Origin: Guadua angustifolia
Lineage: Eukaryota; Streptophyta; Magnoliopsida; Poales; Poaceae
Direction of reading: 5' to 3'
Assembly (NCBI GenBank): GCA_036346375.1
Contig: JAYEVE010000921.1
Location: 1-64,000 of the forward strand
Length of the DNA: 64,000 nt
The notes under the pieces are model-generated. The model had not been told where the DNA came from and made no database searches. It was given only the letters and a program-made list of their open reading frames with translations. The translations under genes and the position numbers were made by a program. Below are positions 34,490 through 46,059 of this stretch, piece after piece; position 1 is the first letter of the stretch; each line of letters begins with the position of its first letter.

Positions 34490-34712
34490 ATTATATCACA
34501 GAGCGGTTCTAAAAGAGAACCGCTGCGTGATATAGTTATCCTGACGGTTCTATAACATAACAACTGTGATGTTAAGTTATCCTGACGGTTATATAATAGA
34601 ACCGCTCAGTGATGTTAAGTTATCCTGCATCGTTATATAATAGAACCGAGTTATGATAATATGATAATTAACATCACAGATCGTTATGTTATAGAACCGC
34701 TGTGATATATTT
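34490..34712. repeat. CACTA subterminal-type repeats inside the element
   Basis: Alternating direct and inverted copies of words such as ATCACAGAGCGGTT, GAACCGCTG and ATCCTGACGGTT. The same words occur at the true terminus (41880-42215). In En/Spm such repeats bind TNPA and overlap the promoter. Here they sit in front of the second gene. Confidence 0.75.
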
Positions 34713-34720
34713 TTTCATCG

Positions 34721-34826
34721 ACATAATTCGGATGCTTTACAAGCTACTTACAAAGATCATCACAATCCTATATACATAATTCAGATGCTTCACAAGCTAC
34801 TTACAAAGATCATCACAATCATATGT
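34721..34826. repeat. 53-bp tandem duplication
   Basis: Two copies starting at 34721 and 34774, each beginning ACATAATTC and running through ACAAGCTACTTACAAAGATC, with few mismatches. They lie in the 3' flank of TNP2. Confidence 0.85.
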
Positions 34827-34949
34827 ACAAAGCATGATGGGTCGTATCATCCTTACAATAGCATTAATGTAATATTATTACACATGAAAATTAGTAAACA
34901 TGATGACAATGCACCCTTCTCATAACTACTCCACCACATGCTTATTCTT

Positions 34950-37165
34950 TTATATGAAAATTAGCCATTCGTGATGATCGACGCGTGTGTAGCTTGCTTC
35001 CTCATGTTGTTCTTCTGGGACCAGGATGTCATTTTCGATAGGTGGCAACTCATCAAATTGATTATACTCTTCCTCATCTACTACATTCTCAACTCCGACA
35101 ATTCTCCTTTTCCCGAAGAACTACGTGGCGCTTCTTGTTGGACAGGTCGGTTACATAGAAGACTTGAACAACTTGGTTAGCGAGTACGAATGGTTCATTT
35201 TGGTATCCGACACATTCGAGGTCCACAGTATGATGCCATTCTTGTCAACCTTCACGTGCTGAAGGTGGACCCAACGGCACCAAAATAGGGGAATCTTGAA
35301 AGTACGTAGTCGAGCTCCCATATCTCCTTTATGAACCCATAGTAGGAGCTCCTCGTCAACCCAGCGGTATTATCGAATGCATCTATGTGGACATCGCTGT
35401 TCTGGTTTGTGCTCTTCATATCCTGATCTCTCGTGTAAAATGTGTACCCATTTAAGTCATATCCTTTCCATGAGACAACTGTAAAAGTTAGTCCTTTTGC
35501 CAACCATGTCAGTGTGTCATCTGACGAGCTCCCAATGATAGGTCGCTCCTTCAACTATTTGTTGAACTGAAGGTTATGCTGTCTCGTGATCCAAGACTCC
35601 TGTCGTGCTGGATTCTTTTGCCTTAGCCATTGCTTGTGCTCGACGATATAGGCGGACACTACATGCCATGTGTTGCAAAACCGTGAAATGGGCTCGAGCA
35701 TACATAACCGAATCGAGCGTGATTGCTTTCCTTCCGATGGTCCCGATACCTGGAGCCTCCTCATGGAAAGATCGAGGCACACCTATTGGTTCGACGGGCC
35801 ATGTAATCAACGCAGAGAACTCGACGGCCTCTTCTTTGCATAACCTTCGACAATGCTACCCTCCGGACGAGATCGATTACAGATGTAAGACTTGAGAATT
35901 CCCATGTACCTCTCAAACGGGTACATGCTACGTGAGAACATCGGCCGCATATCTTTATCTGTCACAAGGTGAACAATGAGATGGACCATGATATCGAAAA
36001 ATGATAGAGGGAAATACATCTCAAGATTACATAGAGTCATCACCACCTCGATTTGCGAGCATCTAGTCCTTCGGGATCGATGACCTTCGGCGATTGTGTT
36101 AAAGAAATAACACAACCTAGTGATTGTCTCTCGGACCTTAACCGGCAAAATACTTCTAATTGCGACAGGGAGCATCTGTGTCATCAGCACATGACAATCA
36201 TGAGACTTCATGCCGGTTAATTTCAAATCTTCCAACGAAACAAGTCTCTTCATGTTGGAGGAGTAACCGGACGGAACTTTCACACCATGCAAGCACTGAC
36301 ACAGTTCAGTTCTTTCGGTCTTTGACAGAGTATAAAAAGCAGGTTCCAAGTACGTACAGCCTTTATCAGTCTCTTTTGGTGCTAACTCAGGTCTTATGCC
36401 CATATCGACCAAGTCAAGCCGTGCGTTGATACCATCCTTTGTTTTACCCTTAATGTTGAGTAAGAGACCAATCACGCTGTCACAGACATTCTTCTCTACG
36501 TGCATGACATCGATGTAGTGGCGAACTTCTAGGTGCTCCCAGTAAGGTAGGTCCCAGAATATTGATCTCTTCTTCCACATGCTCTTTTCACGGGTACTTG
36601 ATTTATGTCCCTTTCCATACGCAACATCCAAATCCTTAACAATGTCATGAACATCTCTCCCGCTCAAACGCCTTGGAGCTGAACTATTTTCGTTCCTTCC
36701 ATCGAAAAGTTGCTTCATCTTGCGATATGGGTGATTCCTCCGAAGGAACCTCTGATGACGCATGTACACGGTTTTATGGGAGTGATTGACCATAAACTCT
36801 CAGTATCATCTAAGAAGTGAGTGCGAGCTTTGGTTCCTTTTGTACTCTAGCCTAACAAAGTTAGAAGGACAGGTAATCATTTATGGTGCAGTAACAACAA
36901 GCGATTGCAAAGTAAAGTTCTCTCGTTTGTACGCATCCCATCGTGTACCCTAGTAACCCACAAGTGTTTTTAGATCTTCCACCAATGGAGCTAGGTACAC
37001 ATCAATATCGTTCCTGAGTTGTTTCGGTCCTTGGATAGCCTGCACAACAAAATGTACTTCCGCTTCATACACAACCAAGGAGGAAGGTTGTAGATCTGAT
37101 TCTGAGCCAAGTGCTATCTTGCATTTGCTCATGTTACCGAAATTGGTTTTACTTCTTGAATAACC
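34950..37165 (-). pseudogene. CACTA TNP2 transposase, C-terminal two thirds
   Basis: The DDE-type TNP2 (Transposase_21) protein cuts and joins CACTA ends. Blocks in order: YNLPPWLCMKRKYILL (about 37090, broken frame); GPKQLRNDIDVYLAPLVEDL (about 37020-36970); a good 328-residue frame from 36793 with the catalytic-domain tail (YIDVMHVEKNVCDSVIGLLLN) and a DUF4218 part (LCYFFNTIAEG, MYPFERYMGILKSYI, RPEGSIVEGYA, 36100-35830). Then comes a DUF4216 part (SWKGYDLNGYTFYTRDQD, about 35480-35430), ending at a stop at 34950. Frameshifts lie near 36800, 35815 and 35560. The N-terminal piece is at 40776-41191. The stretch that should lie between the two is missing. Confidence 0.88.
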
Positions 37166-37265
37166 CTTCAAGTTTTTATTTTGCTTGAAATTTCAATTCC
37201 TTGCGAAAGTCATAAGTATTTGTTTCAATTCTTGTATGACTTTCATTAAAAAACTAATTTCATGA

Positions 37266-37567
37266 GGGGAGAATTAGGAGCTTAAAAGAGATAATTAAAT
37301 GCCAAAAGGGAGAATAAAAAATGTATGCCAAAGGGGAGAATTAATTAAAATATTCTTTTAAGATGGTTTATCCATTTTGGTGTTTAATGCCAAAAGGGGA
37401 GAATTAGGAAACTTAATATCATTTGGTTTAAAAGTGAGCTTAATATGATTAAGGGGAGAATTAATATGCATATGTATTCAAATGGTTTAAATTCTCTCAA
37501 TATGTTAGTTTTAATCCAAATGTGCTAATTAAGCTTGGATTTGTCATTAATCACCAAAAGGGGAGAT
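37266..37567 (+). repeat. Series of polypurine-tract-like motifs
   Basis: AAGGGGAGAATTA-type motifs at 37266, 37305, 37331, 37394, 37451 and finally CCAAAAGGGGAGAT (37554-37567) directly before the LTR's TG. The last one is the functional polypurine tract by position. The others look like duplicates of it. Confidence 0.7.
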
Positions 37568-40500
37568 TGTAAGTTCAACCTTCATTAGTTATGGTTTTGG
37601 TGTTAATGACAAATCTAATATTGTGATTATCCATTAATGCGATATTGTTATTAATGACAAATCTTATATCGAGACTAACTTGTTTATTTAGAATATCTTT
37701 GATTAGTCTCATCGCATTGAAAAATAGAAAACCCGAGGTATGTATGTGTATTCATTCTAACATTAGTTGCATACTTTAGAGTCAAGTTAAAGTATGAATG
37801 TCCCCATTACATTTACCACAAAATGTGCATTATGTTTCTCAATCCATATATTACATGGATGCACATATTTAGGGAGTTTGTAGTTTAACTTGAAAGTCTC
37901 TTTGTATTGATCGATTAGTTATTGACACACATAAGGATCAAGACAAAGAAACTAAATCCTTGAGTATATATTTGAATTGCCTAGTTATAAGTATACTCAT
38001 GGTAATATAGGATATACTCCAATACGATCAAATTGGATATGTGCATATTATGTCCAAGTCAATTATATCTATGCACATATACATGTGGGGTGTATTCTAT
38101 AGTTGATGATTTAGAGTAATGATCATTTCCATATAGTTTACATATAATGGATCATTACTTTTCATCAACATGAGTATATGAAAACTTGTGTAGTTAATAT
38201 ATACTCATATCAATTTAAATGATAATTTAAATTGAGTTCATTTGTCTTGTTAATCATTAAAGAACACTTCATCATGTGTTGATGGTGTTTTGTGATTAAT
38301 TGAGGACAAATGAATAGTTCTTAAGTATAATAAAGCATGAGTTGCATTATTGTACTTAAGACACATCAATTGATTTAGGTTGTGCTCAATTGATCTAAAG
38401 GCATCCATTATGTGTTAATGGAGTGCAAGAGATAATTGAGACAACCATGCATCTTGGACTAACTATTTGTATGAGTTGTGATTGAGTTAGGTCCAAAGAT
38501 GGATGAGATAATGAGAACGGGACAAGGACGGCATCATGAGTTGATGGTCGTCAAGAGAGGATCCCGAAGATAAAGAGGAGTCGAGTAATGATCCCAAGGG
38601 AGTATCAAAGCGATGATCATAAAGACCCCAAAGGGGATTGCTTGCGGGCGGCGAAGGTATAACTAGATAGGCTAAGGACTTTGTAGTCTTTGAGTCTAAG
38701 GTTTTATCGCCGTGCTATTAAGAGGGGTCGTTCCCTTTGCTTGAGCTTCATCATGTGTTGGTGATCTCATCCCTCGTTCACTCAAGCTCAAATCATAGTT
38801 TGATTTGGTTTTTGCATATGGGTTAACCATTTGGCATGTGTTGCGAATGGGTTAAACTTATGCTTGGTTGCATTTGGTTTTCGCATAATGCTTTGATTTG
38901 CATGTGTTGCAAGAAGTGATAAGCTAGTGCGTTGGCTTTTGCGTGAAGTTCACTTTTGCATGTGTTGCATTAGTTGAAGCTTCATGTTTTGTTTTCCGTT
39001 TCAAAACATCTTTATAAAACCTTGGTGTTGCTTGGAGCTAAGTTTTGCATGTGTTGCAAAAGAAGAGAGCTCAAGCACGAATTTGTGTTTGTGTGTTTGT
39101 ATGGAGCTAGAGGCTTGCATGTGTTGCAAGTAAAGAGCTCATACGTGTGATTTGGTTTTGGTGTGAAGTCGATTTGGTATGGTCGCACGGAACTAGAGAA
39201 TTGCATGTGTTGCAATTAGAGAGTTCATGCACCTTGATTTGATGTTGCTTCGAGCTAGACTTTTGCATGTGTTGCAAAGAGTAGTGCTCAAGCATGAAAT
39301 GTGTTTATTGCGTTATTTGCAAGGTCGTTGTGCGAATAAACTGAGGTTTATGAGTCCGGAATCCCGAGAGCATGTGAGTGGGGCTTGCAACGGGTGTTGG
39401 CAAGTTGACCGGGTCTTGTGTTGACCTTCACATGGCTAGGGGATTAATCTCATAAACTTCGAGTTTGATTTGCTTATACGTTTTGCAAATAGTCTTTGAG
39501 TTGATTGCGAAATCGTTTTTGCAATTTGGTTGGAATTCTTTGAGCATGAGCTAAGTTGGTGCAAATGTGTTTTGCGTGTGTTTGATCATGTGTTGATCAT
39601 CTAGAGGCTCAAAGAATGGGTTTCGGTTTTGAGAAATGTTTTTCGAGTTAAATCTGGATTTTCTCTGAGGCGGCACTCTTCTGCTGGTATGGGCGGTAGT
39701 ACTGTAAAGATGGTACTACTGGCTTTTGGTTGCCGGTAGCTTTATTCGGTCTTGGCGTGATTTTCGGGTCGGCAAGGCGGCACTACCGCTTCAGTGGGGC
39801 GGTAGTACATAAATCTTGATACTACACGCCTCGAGGGCGGTAATCTGGATTGTAACCAGTTAGCCAAGCAGATTGGTGCTACAGGCGGTACTACTGGCCC
39901 TTAGAGGGCGTAGTACCATGCAAAAGGCTGATTTCGCCTATTTTGCCCTCAAACGGCTAGTTTTCTTGTGGGTGGCTATAAATACCCCCTTGGGGGGCTT
40001 GGGGCAAGTGTTGCTAGCTTGGTTGCTGTGTGTGGGAGTTGTGTGCATGTGTTGCTCTTCTCCCTTTGCTTCTTGAGCTTAAGAGTGAGACTAATTGCAT
40101 GTGTTGCAATTAGGAAGTGGTTTGAGAGCCTCTTGTGCATGTGTTGCACTTGAGGGAGGCCTTGTGCATGTGTTGCACTTGGTGATCACCGGTTGCGCAT
40201 TTGTTGTGCCCGGTGAGGTTCAAGCGAAGGAGCGGCTTGTTACTCTTGGAGGTTGCCGACTCCTAGATGGCGTAAGCGTCGTCTTGTGGAGCTCTCGAGG
40301 TGTGAAGCCCGGCGAAGTTTGTGAAGGTTCGGGTTGAGCCTCGCTGGCGTGAAAAATCACGACTAGTGGAAAGAGGCGGGTGCTCGAGCGGGAGCCGGTC
40401 CAAGTGTGGGCTAGCCTCAACGTGGACTAGGGGAGACCGGCAAATCTCCGAACACCACGGAAAAACATCGGTTGTCCCTTGTCTCCTTACTTTCAAGCAT

Positions 40501-40775
40501 TTACATTATTGAGCATTTATCAATTGCTTGAATTAGAATTGCTAGTATTATTTAGTTGATTAATTTAGCAATTCTTGTGTAGAGACATAATTTAGTTAGT
40601 GCACTAGTGAGCCTAGTTGATTTAGGCTTTAATTGTCAAAACCTATTTATCGCTTCTGCATTATAATTGTGTAGGTTTTGACATAGGGGTTGATTAGAGC
40701 GAATTGAATTAGCGAGCGATCGAATTTTGTAAAACGCCTATTCACCCCCCCTCTAGGCGCATCCTCAACCCTACA
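37568..40775 (+). repeat. LTR of the truncated Copia element (3208 bp)
   Basis: It begins TGTAAGTTCAACC after a polypurine tract and ends CTCAACCCTACA. Just before the end is CGCCTATTCACCCCCCCTCT, close to the end of the SIRE LTR in this window. It contains eleven GCATGTGTTGC motifs and a region (39660-39920) rich in GGTAGTACT-type words, as in some Triticeae Copia LTRs. It is unusually long. Confidence 0.7.
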
Positions 40776-41191
40776 TCAAGTCCTGGAACTTTCCATATTC
40801 CCTGTCATCAAGGTTTCCTTCTGCATCGCGCATCATCTGATCCAAATTGTCATCCCAGAATCTCGTCCTCATCGGAAGCACAATCGATATGATCATCGAC
40901 ATATCATTGACTTCGTCGACGATATTAACACTACTTGTCGCTTCTCAGTATATTATGCTCTTCGCCATGATCGGGCCAACATGTATAGCCCCTTTGAAAC
41001 CCCTCCGAATCAAGTGTGCCGATCTCTATTGAGTTTCAAACATCTTGATTTACATAATCAATGCACGGACATGACATGAATTGCACCCCCTTATTAAACA
41101 TATCCTCCTCTGCAGCTCTTTTAAAAGTGGAGACGCCATTAAGGTACTCAACACTCGTACGGTTCTCAGCGTACATCCAGCTTCGATCCAT
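40776..41191 (-). pseudogene. CACTA TNP2 transposase, N-terminal part
   Basis: It starts MDRSWMYAENRTSVEYLNG (41191), the entry block of the transposase-associated domain (Transpos_assoc). Then come VQFMSCPCIDYVN, where the family has a CPC..C metal-binding site (the last Cys is not seen), and GYTCWPDHGE in another frame, the domain's usual end. The last block is NLDDREYGKFQDL (about 40830-40785), cut by the Copia LTR at 40775. The stop after VNQDV and frame changes make it non-functional as written. Confidence 0.75.
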
Positions 41192-41879
41192 CTACGCTAC
41201 ATATGTAACACTTAGTGTTAAATATTAAGTGCACTAGGTGTAGTGCGTGTGCACACATTCTTAAACTAATTATGCAATTACGTACCTTAATTACATTACA
41301 AAGAAATAATTAACACAATTCAAATTAATCTTCAATATAATAATGAAATTAGAACCCATTACTAACCTTAGATCACCAAAAGATTTGAATTGATTTATAA
41401 GCTAGATCTAAACAATCTTTAAATTCTATCCTTAACAAGCTAGCTAGCTACATCATGATCGAATATAATATTATGCAAATAGAACAATTACTAGCTAACC
41501 TTAGATCAAACAACCAACATATGGTTCTACAAGCTAGATCTAAAAAAATCATTAAATTCCTTCCTTATCAAGCTAGCTAGATGTTGAATATAACGCAATT
41601 AAAACACATTACTAACCAAATATCACAAACAACATATAGATCCAGCTACAAGCTAGATCTAATCAAACAATCTTTAAATTAATTCTCTCCTAACCAACCT
41701 AGATATTGAATTGGATGCATGCAATTAGAACTCATTACTAACCTTAGATCACTAAAATCAAATGAATCTAATATTACCCTTCAAAATCAATGGCCTTCTT
41801 TCACAAAATCACCTCACTTCCACAGCCGCCAGTCTCAGAATAGAAACCGAAACCCTATAAACGAAGTGGTGGAGGCTCT
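41192..41879 (-). other. TNP2 5' leader region
   Basis: A/T-rich, with four diverged repeats of about 100-130 bp (each with ACTAACCTTAGATCA or similar and ACAAGCTAGATCTAA) at 41362-41700. It is probably 5' UTR with intron and promoter. No coding sequence is seen. Confidence 0.45.
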
Positions 41880-42215
41880 GTTTAGTCGTGAGATATCACG
41901 AGCGGTTTTATATTACAACCGTCTCGTGATGTAATCAATATCACGACGGTTTCTAAATATAACGATGCATAATAACTCTTGTAGATATTACAGGCGGTTG
42001 TGTTATATAACCGTCAGGATTTCCTGACAGTTTTACTTAGAAACCGCTCTGTAATGAGTATTAGCCATCACAGAGCGGTTATATTTAGAAACCGCTCGTG
42101 ATATTCTTACACCACGAGCGGTTATATTTAGAAACCGTCTGTGATATATACATTGACGGTTTGAGTACATAACCGTCTGTGATGTTCCATATGTGATCGT
42201 GCGTCTGATATAAGC
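41880..42215. repeat. CACTA subterminal repeats (right end)
   Basis: At least ten direct and inverted copies of a core such as TCACGAGCGGTT, AACCGTCTGTGAT and CACAGAGCGGTT. These are typical binding-site arrays next to CACTA termini. Confidence 0.85.
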
Positions 42216-42230
42216 CTCGTTGTAGTAGTG
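42216..42230 (-). repeat. CACTA terminal inverted repeat (right end)
   Basis: Read outward-in on the minus strand this is CACTACTACAACGAG. CACTA is the defining terminus. The next three bases on the plus strand are CCA, the expected 3-bp target duplication (not testable without the left end). Confidence 0.85.
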
Positions 42231-43943
42231 CCATCACGTGCAATGTGCCTGCCCCCCTCCCCCAAGAAGAGTAGAATTGATACTATTCTAGCTCTTTTCC
42301 TAATATTTTAATAACTCTTTTCTAAATAGAATTATAAATCTAACATCTTATCTATTGTGAAAGACACCTTCTGTGTTCCCCATTTGCAGCACCGTTCCTC
42401 CTACGTGCACACTGCCTCTACTCTTGTGCTTCCCCTTCGCAACTCTGGCTCCTACTACCGACGTCACCATGCTCCTATGCCTCCTGCCTTCCACACTATC
42501 ACACCATGGCATCTCGGGTTCTGCACTCTCTGGGCGCGGCAGGCGATATGTGCGCCTTCCATGATAGAGAGGAAGTTAGATTTGCAAATTCTCTTGATAG
42601 AAAGCTATTTTTGTAAAAAGAAAAAAAAGAAAAAAATACTAAAACAGTGATAATTTGGAAAGAGTGCTACCGGCCATATGATGAGGGGAGTCGGAGCGCT
42701 TTGTCCTCTATCTTTTGTTTTGAACACCTTAACGGCCAATTAGTCAGTTAAGTGGTATTCGATAGGTTAGGCTTATTGCTGTGAACTTGTTATACTTGCT
42801 TCTCTTAATCGGTTGCTTCACTCCATCACAAATAGTTATCGTTTTAGGCATAGTGTGATCAAATTTCGAAAGTTTGTTGTCAATATCTTTTCAAAATTTT
42901 AAATTAGATACACAAAAACCATTTGTATAGATTTGTCTCGAAAAATACTTTAAAATATTATAATTTTATTGGATTTTATAAATATATTATAATAAAAACT
43001 AATGATCAAATTTGTACTTTAAATACCGTATCGTTGTCTAAAATAGAAACTATTTATGACCGAGCGAGAGTAAACAGCAGCCCTCGTCCAGAAATAAAAA
43101 GGATTAGTCAGTCAAGTCTAGGCCGCGCAATTAGTCAAGACTGAGAATTTAATGAAGCCCAAATGTTCCAGCACGCAAGTACTACAGCAAGCTCGGCAGG
43201 TTCCGATCTGCTTGTCGCAAAACCCTGACATCGAGGTCCAGTCCAGCCGCCCGAATTGAATTCAACGATACGCACTCATTTATTCGCCGATAGGACCCTG
43301 TGGCAACGCACAAACGATAAACGAGCGTCGTTGTTTCCACCATTACTTCGAGTCTTCGACGCTCTCTTTTTTTTTTCTTTCTTCCTCTTGTCTTCGTGGT
43401 TCTTCGAACAGATTAGCAGTGGCGTCTTTCAAACAAATTTGCCTTAAAATTGAACATGGCACATAGCAGATGACCTTGAGGATTGCCATTTGCCTTAGAG
43501 TTGGTGTCTTTGGAACAAATTTCTCTTGGATTTGAACAGAAGACGTGCAGATTTTCTTGTCATCTGCCCGATTTGCGCTAGCATGACCATGTAGCACTAG
43601 TGCTCCAGGCGCAGAAGCGCAGCACGCACGCTGTCGTGTCGTCTGCAGCTTGGGTACCGGGCTTGCCCCCCCCCCCCCCACCCCCCGGAAGGCTCTCCCT
43701 GACAGGATGGGGACCATGCCAGAGTGGGCCCACCTGCCGCGGGTGCCGTGTGAGGGTGAGAGCTCGTGCAGACGACGGCGAGCAGGCGTTCGCACTTTTC
43801 GACGAGGTGGTGGGCCCCGCGTTCCGCAACCGTTGAGGGGAGGGAAGGGGAGGCTGGCGCGAGCAAGCTTGCAGTTTTTCTGTGCGACCAATATTATTAT
43901 TATTATTTTACAAATGGTTCCACCCTTTAAAGCGCTAGGGAAT
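42231..43943. other. Spacer, no confident gene; GC-rich island 43560-43870
   Basis: A/T-rich apart from the GC-rich island, which contains a C13-type run (43668-43680) and is open for 212 codons on the minus strand (43343-43981). I recognise no domain, and the reading spans an ATT microsatellite, so I do not call a gene. A short A-rich run lies at 42617-42640. Confidence 0.35.
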
Positions 43944-45282
43944 GCTGGCCTCCCAGCCAAACCACCTGTCGCTGGCGACATTTGCGAAAAAACTCTTCCG
44001 TTTTTCCGAAATTACAGATAGGTTCTTGTGTAATTTTCTGTGAGGCAAAGAATTTTTTCCCCTTTCGCGTTTGGGTCCCTGGCGCGGTATTTTACGGAAA
44101 AGCCTCCTGTTAATTTCGAATCGCGAACAAACCCTTTTCTAATTTTTCAGGATAGCGAACAGGTCCAAAAAATAACAAATAGGCCCCTGGTTCTTACGTT
44201 CAGATCCTTTCTCCGTTTTTTCCGGAAAAAATATTTTCAGCACCGAAAAAAACCAGAAAAAATGTTTTCGCCATCCAAAAAACCCGAAAAAAATATTTTC
44301 ATCACAAAAAAACACAGATTCGTCGAAAGTTTATAGCGACTTATGGATTTGCCAACGAGTTATAACCGCGGGTTTCTTTTAAAAAAATATAGATTGGTCC
44401 GAAGATTTATAGCGACCCATAAATTCGCCGTCGGATCCTAACGACCCATTTTTTTAGCAAACAAAAAAACAAAACCGAAAAAACAAATTAAGTAAAACCC
44501 GGAAAAAATATTTTCGTCACAAAAAAAAACACAGGTTCGTCGAAGATTTATAGCAGCTTGTGGGTTTGCCAACGGGTCATAACCACGTTTTTTTTAAAAA
44601 AAATATAGATTAGTCCGAAGATTTATAACGACCCATAAATTCGTCGTCGGGTCCTAACGACCCATTTTTTTAGACAAACACAAGAAACCAAAAAACGAAA
44701 AAACAAATTCGTCGAAGATTTAACTCGGAAAAAATGTTTTCGTCACAAAAAAAACACAGATTCATCGAAGGTTTATAGCAACTTATGAATTTGCCAACGG
44801 GTTATAACCGTGGGTTTTTTTTAAAAAAAATATAGATTAGTTCGAAGATTTATAGTGACCCATAAATTCGCCGGCGGGTCCTAACGACCTATTTTTTTTA
44901 GCAAACACAAAAAACCAAAAAACGAAAAAAGCAGATTCATCGAAGTTTATAACTTTTTTAAAAAAATTGATTCGTCCAAAGATTTATAGCGACAGTAGAT
45001 TCGTGGCGGATCTGACGACCCATTTTTTTACAAACACAAAATTAAAAAACACAGTTCCTACTGAGCCCATTTTATTTAAAAATACGAAAATCGAAAATTC
45101 GACAAATTTTATCAGAACGGATTGTAACCGCGGTTTTCTAAAAAACGTAGATTCTTTGAAGGTTTATAGTCGACGACCTATTTTTTAAGCGAGATATGAA
45201 AATCAAAATCGTCCCCATGGATTTGCCGACGGATCATATCGACTTTACAGAACGGCGCAGCGTAGCGCGCTATTATTGCTAG
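43944..45282 (+). mobile_element. Helitron-like element, copy 1
   Basis: The right end reads GCGCAGCGTAGCGCGC, then TATTATTG and CTAG (45279-45282) followed by T: a GC-rich hairpin a few bases before CTRR, as at Helitron 3' ends. The first 280 bp are homologous, inverted, to 49860-50142 of copy 3. Shared words are AATCGCGAAC, TCTAATTTTTCA and GATAGCGA. The middle is a tandem array. No Rep/helicase gene is seen, so it is non-autonomous. The 5' edge is approximate. Confidence 0.55.
44287..45130. repeat. About 215-bp tandem array
   Basis: Four units begin with a GAAAAAAT-TTTTC-TCACAAAAAAA or related phrase at about 44287, 44502, 44726 and 44926 (the last truncated). Each runs through GATTTATAGCGACCCATAAATTCG and CGGGTCCTAACGACC. 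Periods are roughly 215, 224 and 200 bp. Confidence 0.8.
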
Positions 45283-45860
45283 TATATTTTGTGTGTGGAT
45301 AAATTTATAAAACTAGTACAGTTTCTCGTCACAGAAGCAACAAACACATCTGTCGTGCCGTGCCTCTGTATAGCGCTGGCAGTGGGAGCTCGGTAGGAAC
45401 AAGGATCTTCCCTTGTCAGGAATTTGCTAAGCAACTCAATTAATCAGTCACTAGTTAATCACTTTTATTTTATTAATGAATAATTGTTCACTATTTATCA
45501 AGCCTGCTTAGCACCTGTTCCTTGCCTCGGGCTTGCCAAGCCGCTAGCCTGTGGCACCTGCTGTTGAGCTCAATATACATGGCAGTTCTTCTACCATAGT
45601 GGGCCTGACATTTATGTCACGATGGATTGTGCTACTATGACATCAGCAAGGTGCCATTATACGAGGGCACGATATGTGATATGTATTATTTTGCCGCTGC
45701 TTTTATGATAGGGAATAGAGCTAGTTTTATAAATTCATTTGTACGAAATTATATTTGGAAAAAAAAGAGTGCCGAGTGGCAAACAAGAAGCAAAGAAATG
45801 GGGCGCAAGCAACTCGGCTGTCACAACGCAGCTTTGAATTTCCCTAGGACCCAACTTTTT
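45283..45860. other. Spacer, no gene
   Basis: No recognised feature. One 94-codon open stretch (45627-45911) overlaps the next MITE and has no recognisable domain. Confidence 0.4.
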
Positions 45861-46059
45861 TACAAGTTTGTCTTCTATTTGAACAAAATTGTAAATCTAG
45901 TCTTCTCTTAACCATTGTAGACACCTACAACGCTCCTAGATTTTGGCAGATCTACACTGTGTTTGTATACAACATTAGATAATATGTGACCTCCCGATCC
46001 TTTTAAGGTTGAGAAGAGACTAAATCTACAATTTTATTCGGATAAAAACCAAACTTGCA
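45861..46059. mobile_element. Foldback MITE remnant
   Basis: Arms 45861-45917 and 46004-46059 are inverted copies with several mismatches (ACAAGTTTG, AAAATTGTAAATCTAGTC and AAGAGACTAAATCTACAATTTT). The centre is unrelated. No clear target duplication. Confidence 0.65.

Larger units (their letters stand above)
37172..40775 (+). mobile_element. 3' end of a Copia (SIRE-type) element with 3.2-kb LTR
   Basis: A plus-strand fragment: about 395 bp of internal 3' sequence with repeated polypurine tracts, then one LTR (37568-40775). It interrupts the CACTA TNP2 gene. The 5' LTR and all genes are gone, and so is the middle of TNP2, which points to a deletion that removed both together. No target duplication can therefore be seen. 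Confidence 0.75.
19725..42230 (-). mobile_element. Large CACTA (En/Spm-type) transposon with nested retroelements
   Basis: The right end is the CACTA terminal motif: on the minus strand it begins CACTACTACAACGAGGC (42230 inward). Next come about 350 bp of subterminal repeats (41880-42215), the TNP2 transposase gene (41191-34950), more subterminal-type repeats (34490-34712), and a second gene (32992-19725). Both genes read leftward. A Copia element is inserted in each gene. The left terminus was not located, so the left limit given is only the last recognised exon. With the inserted elements removed, the autonomous part would be about 7.6 kb or more. Confidence 0.8.

Noticed and set aside
38834..40177. 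GCATGTGTTGC series as a CRISPR or satellite array
   Set aside because: The repeats are too short and irregularly spaced, and they lie within one LTR between its TG and CA ends.
43343..43981. 212-codon minus-strand open frame
   Set aside because: It runs through a poly-C tract and an ATT microsatellite in GC-rich DNA, and I recognise no domain. It is likely open by composition.
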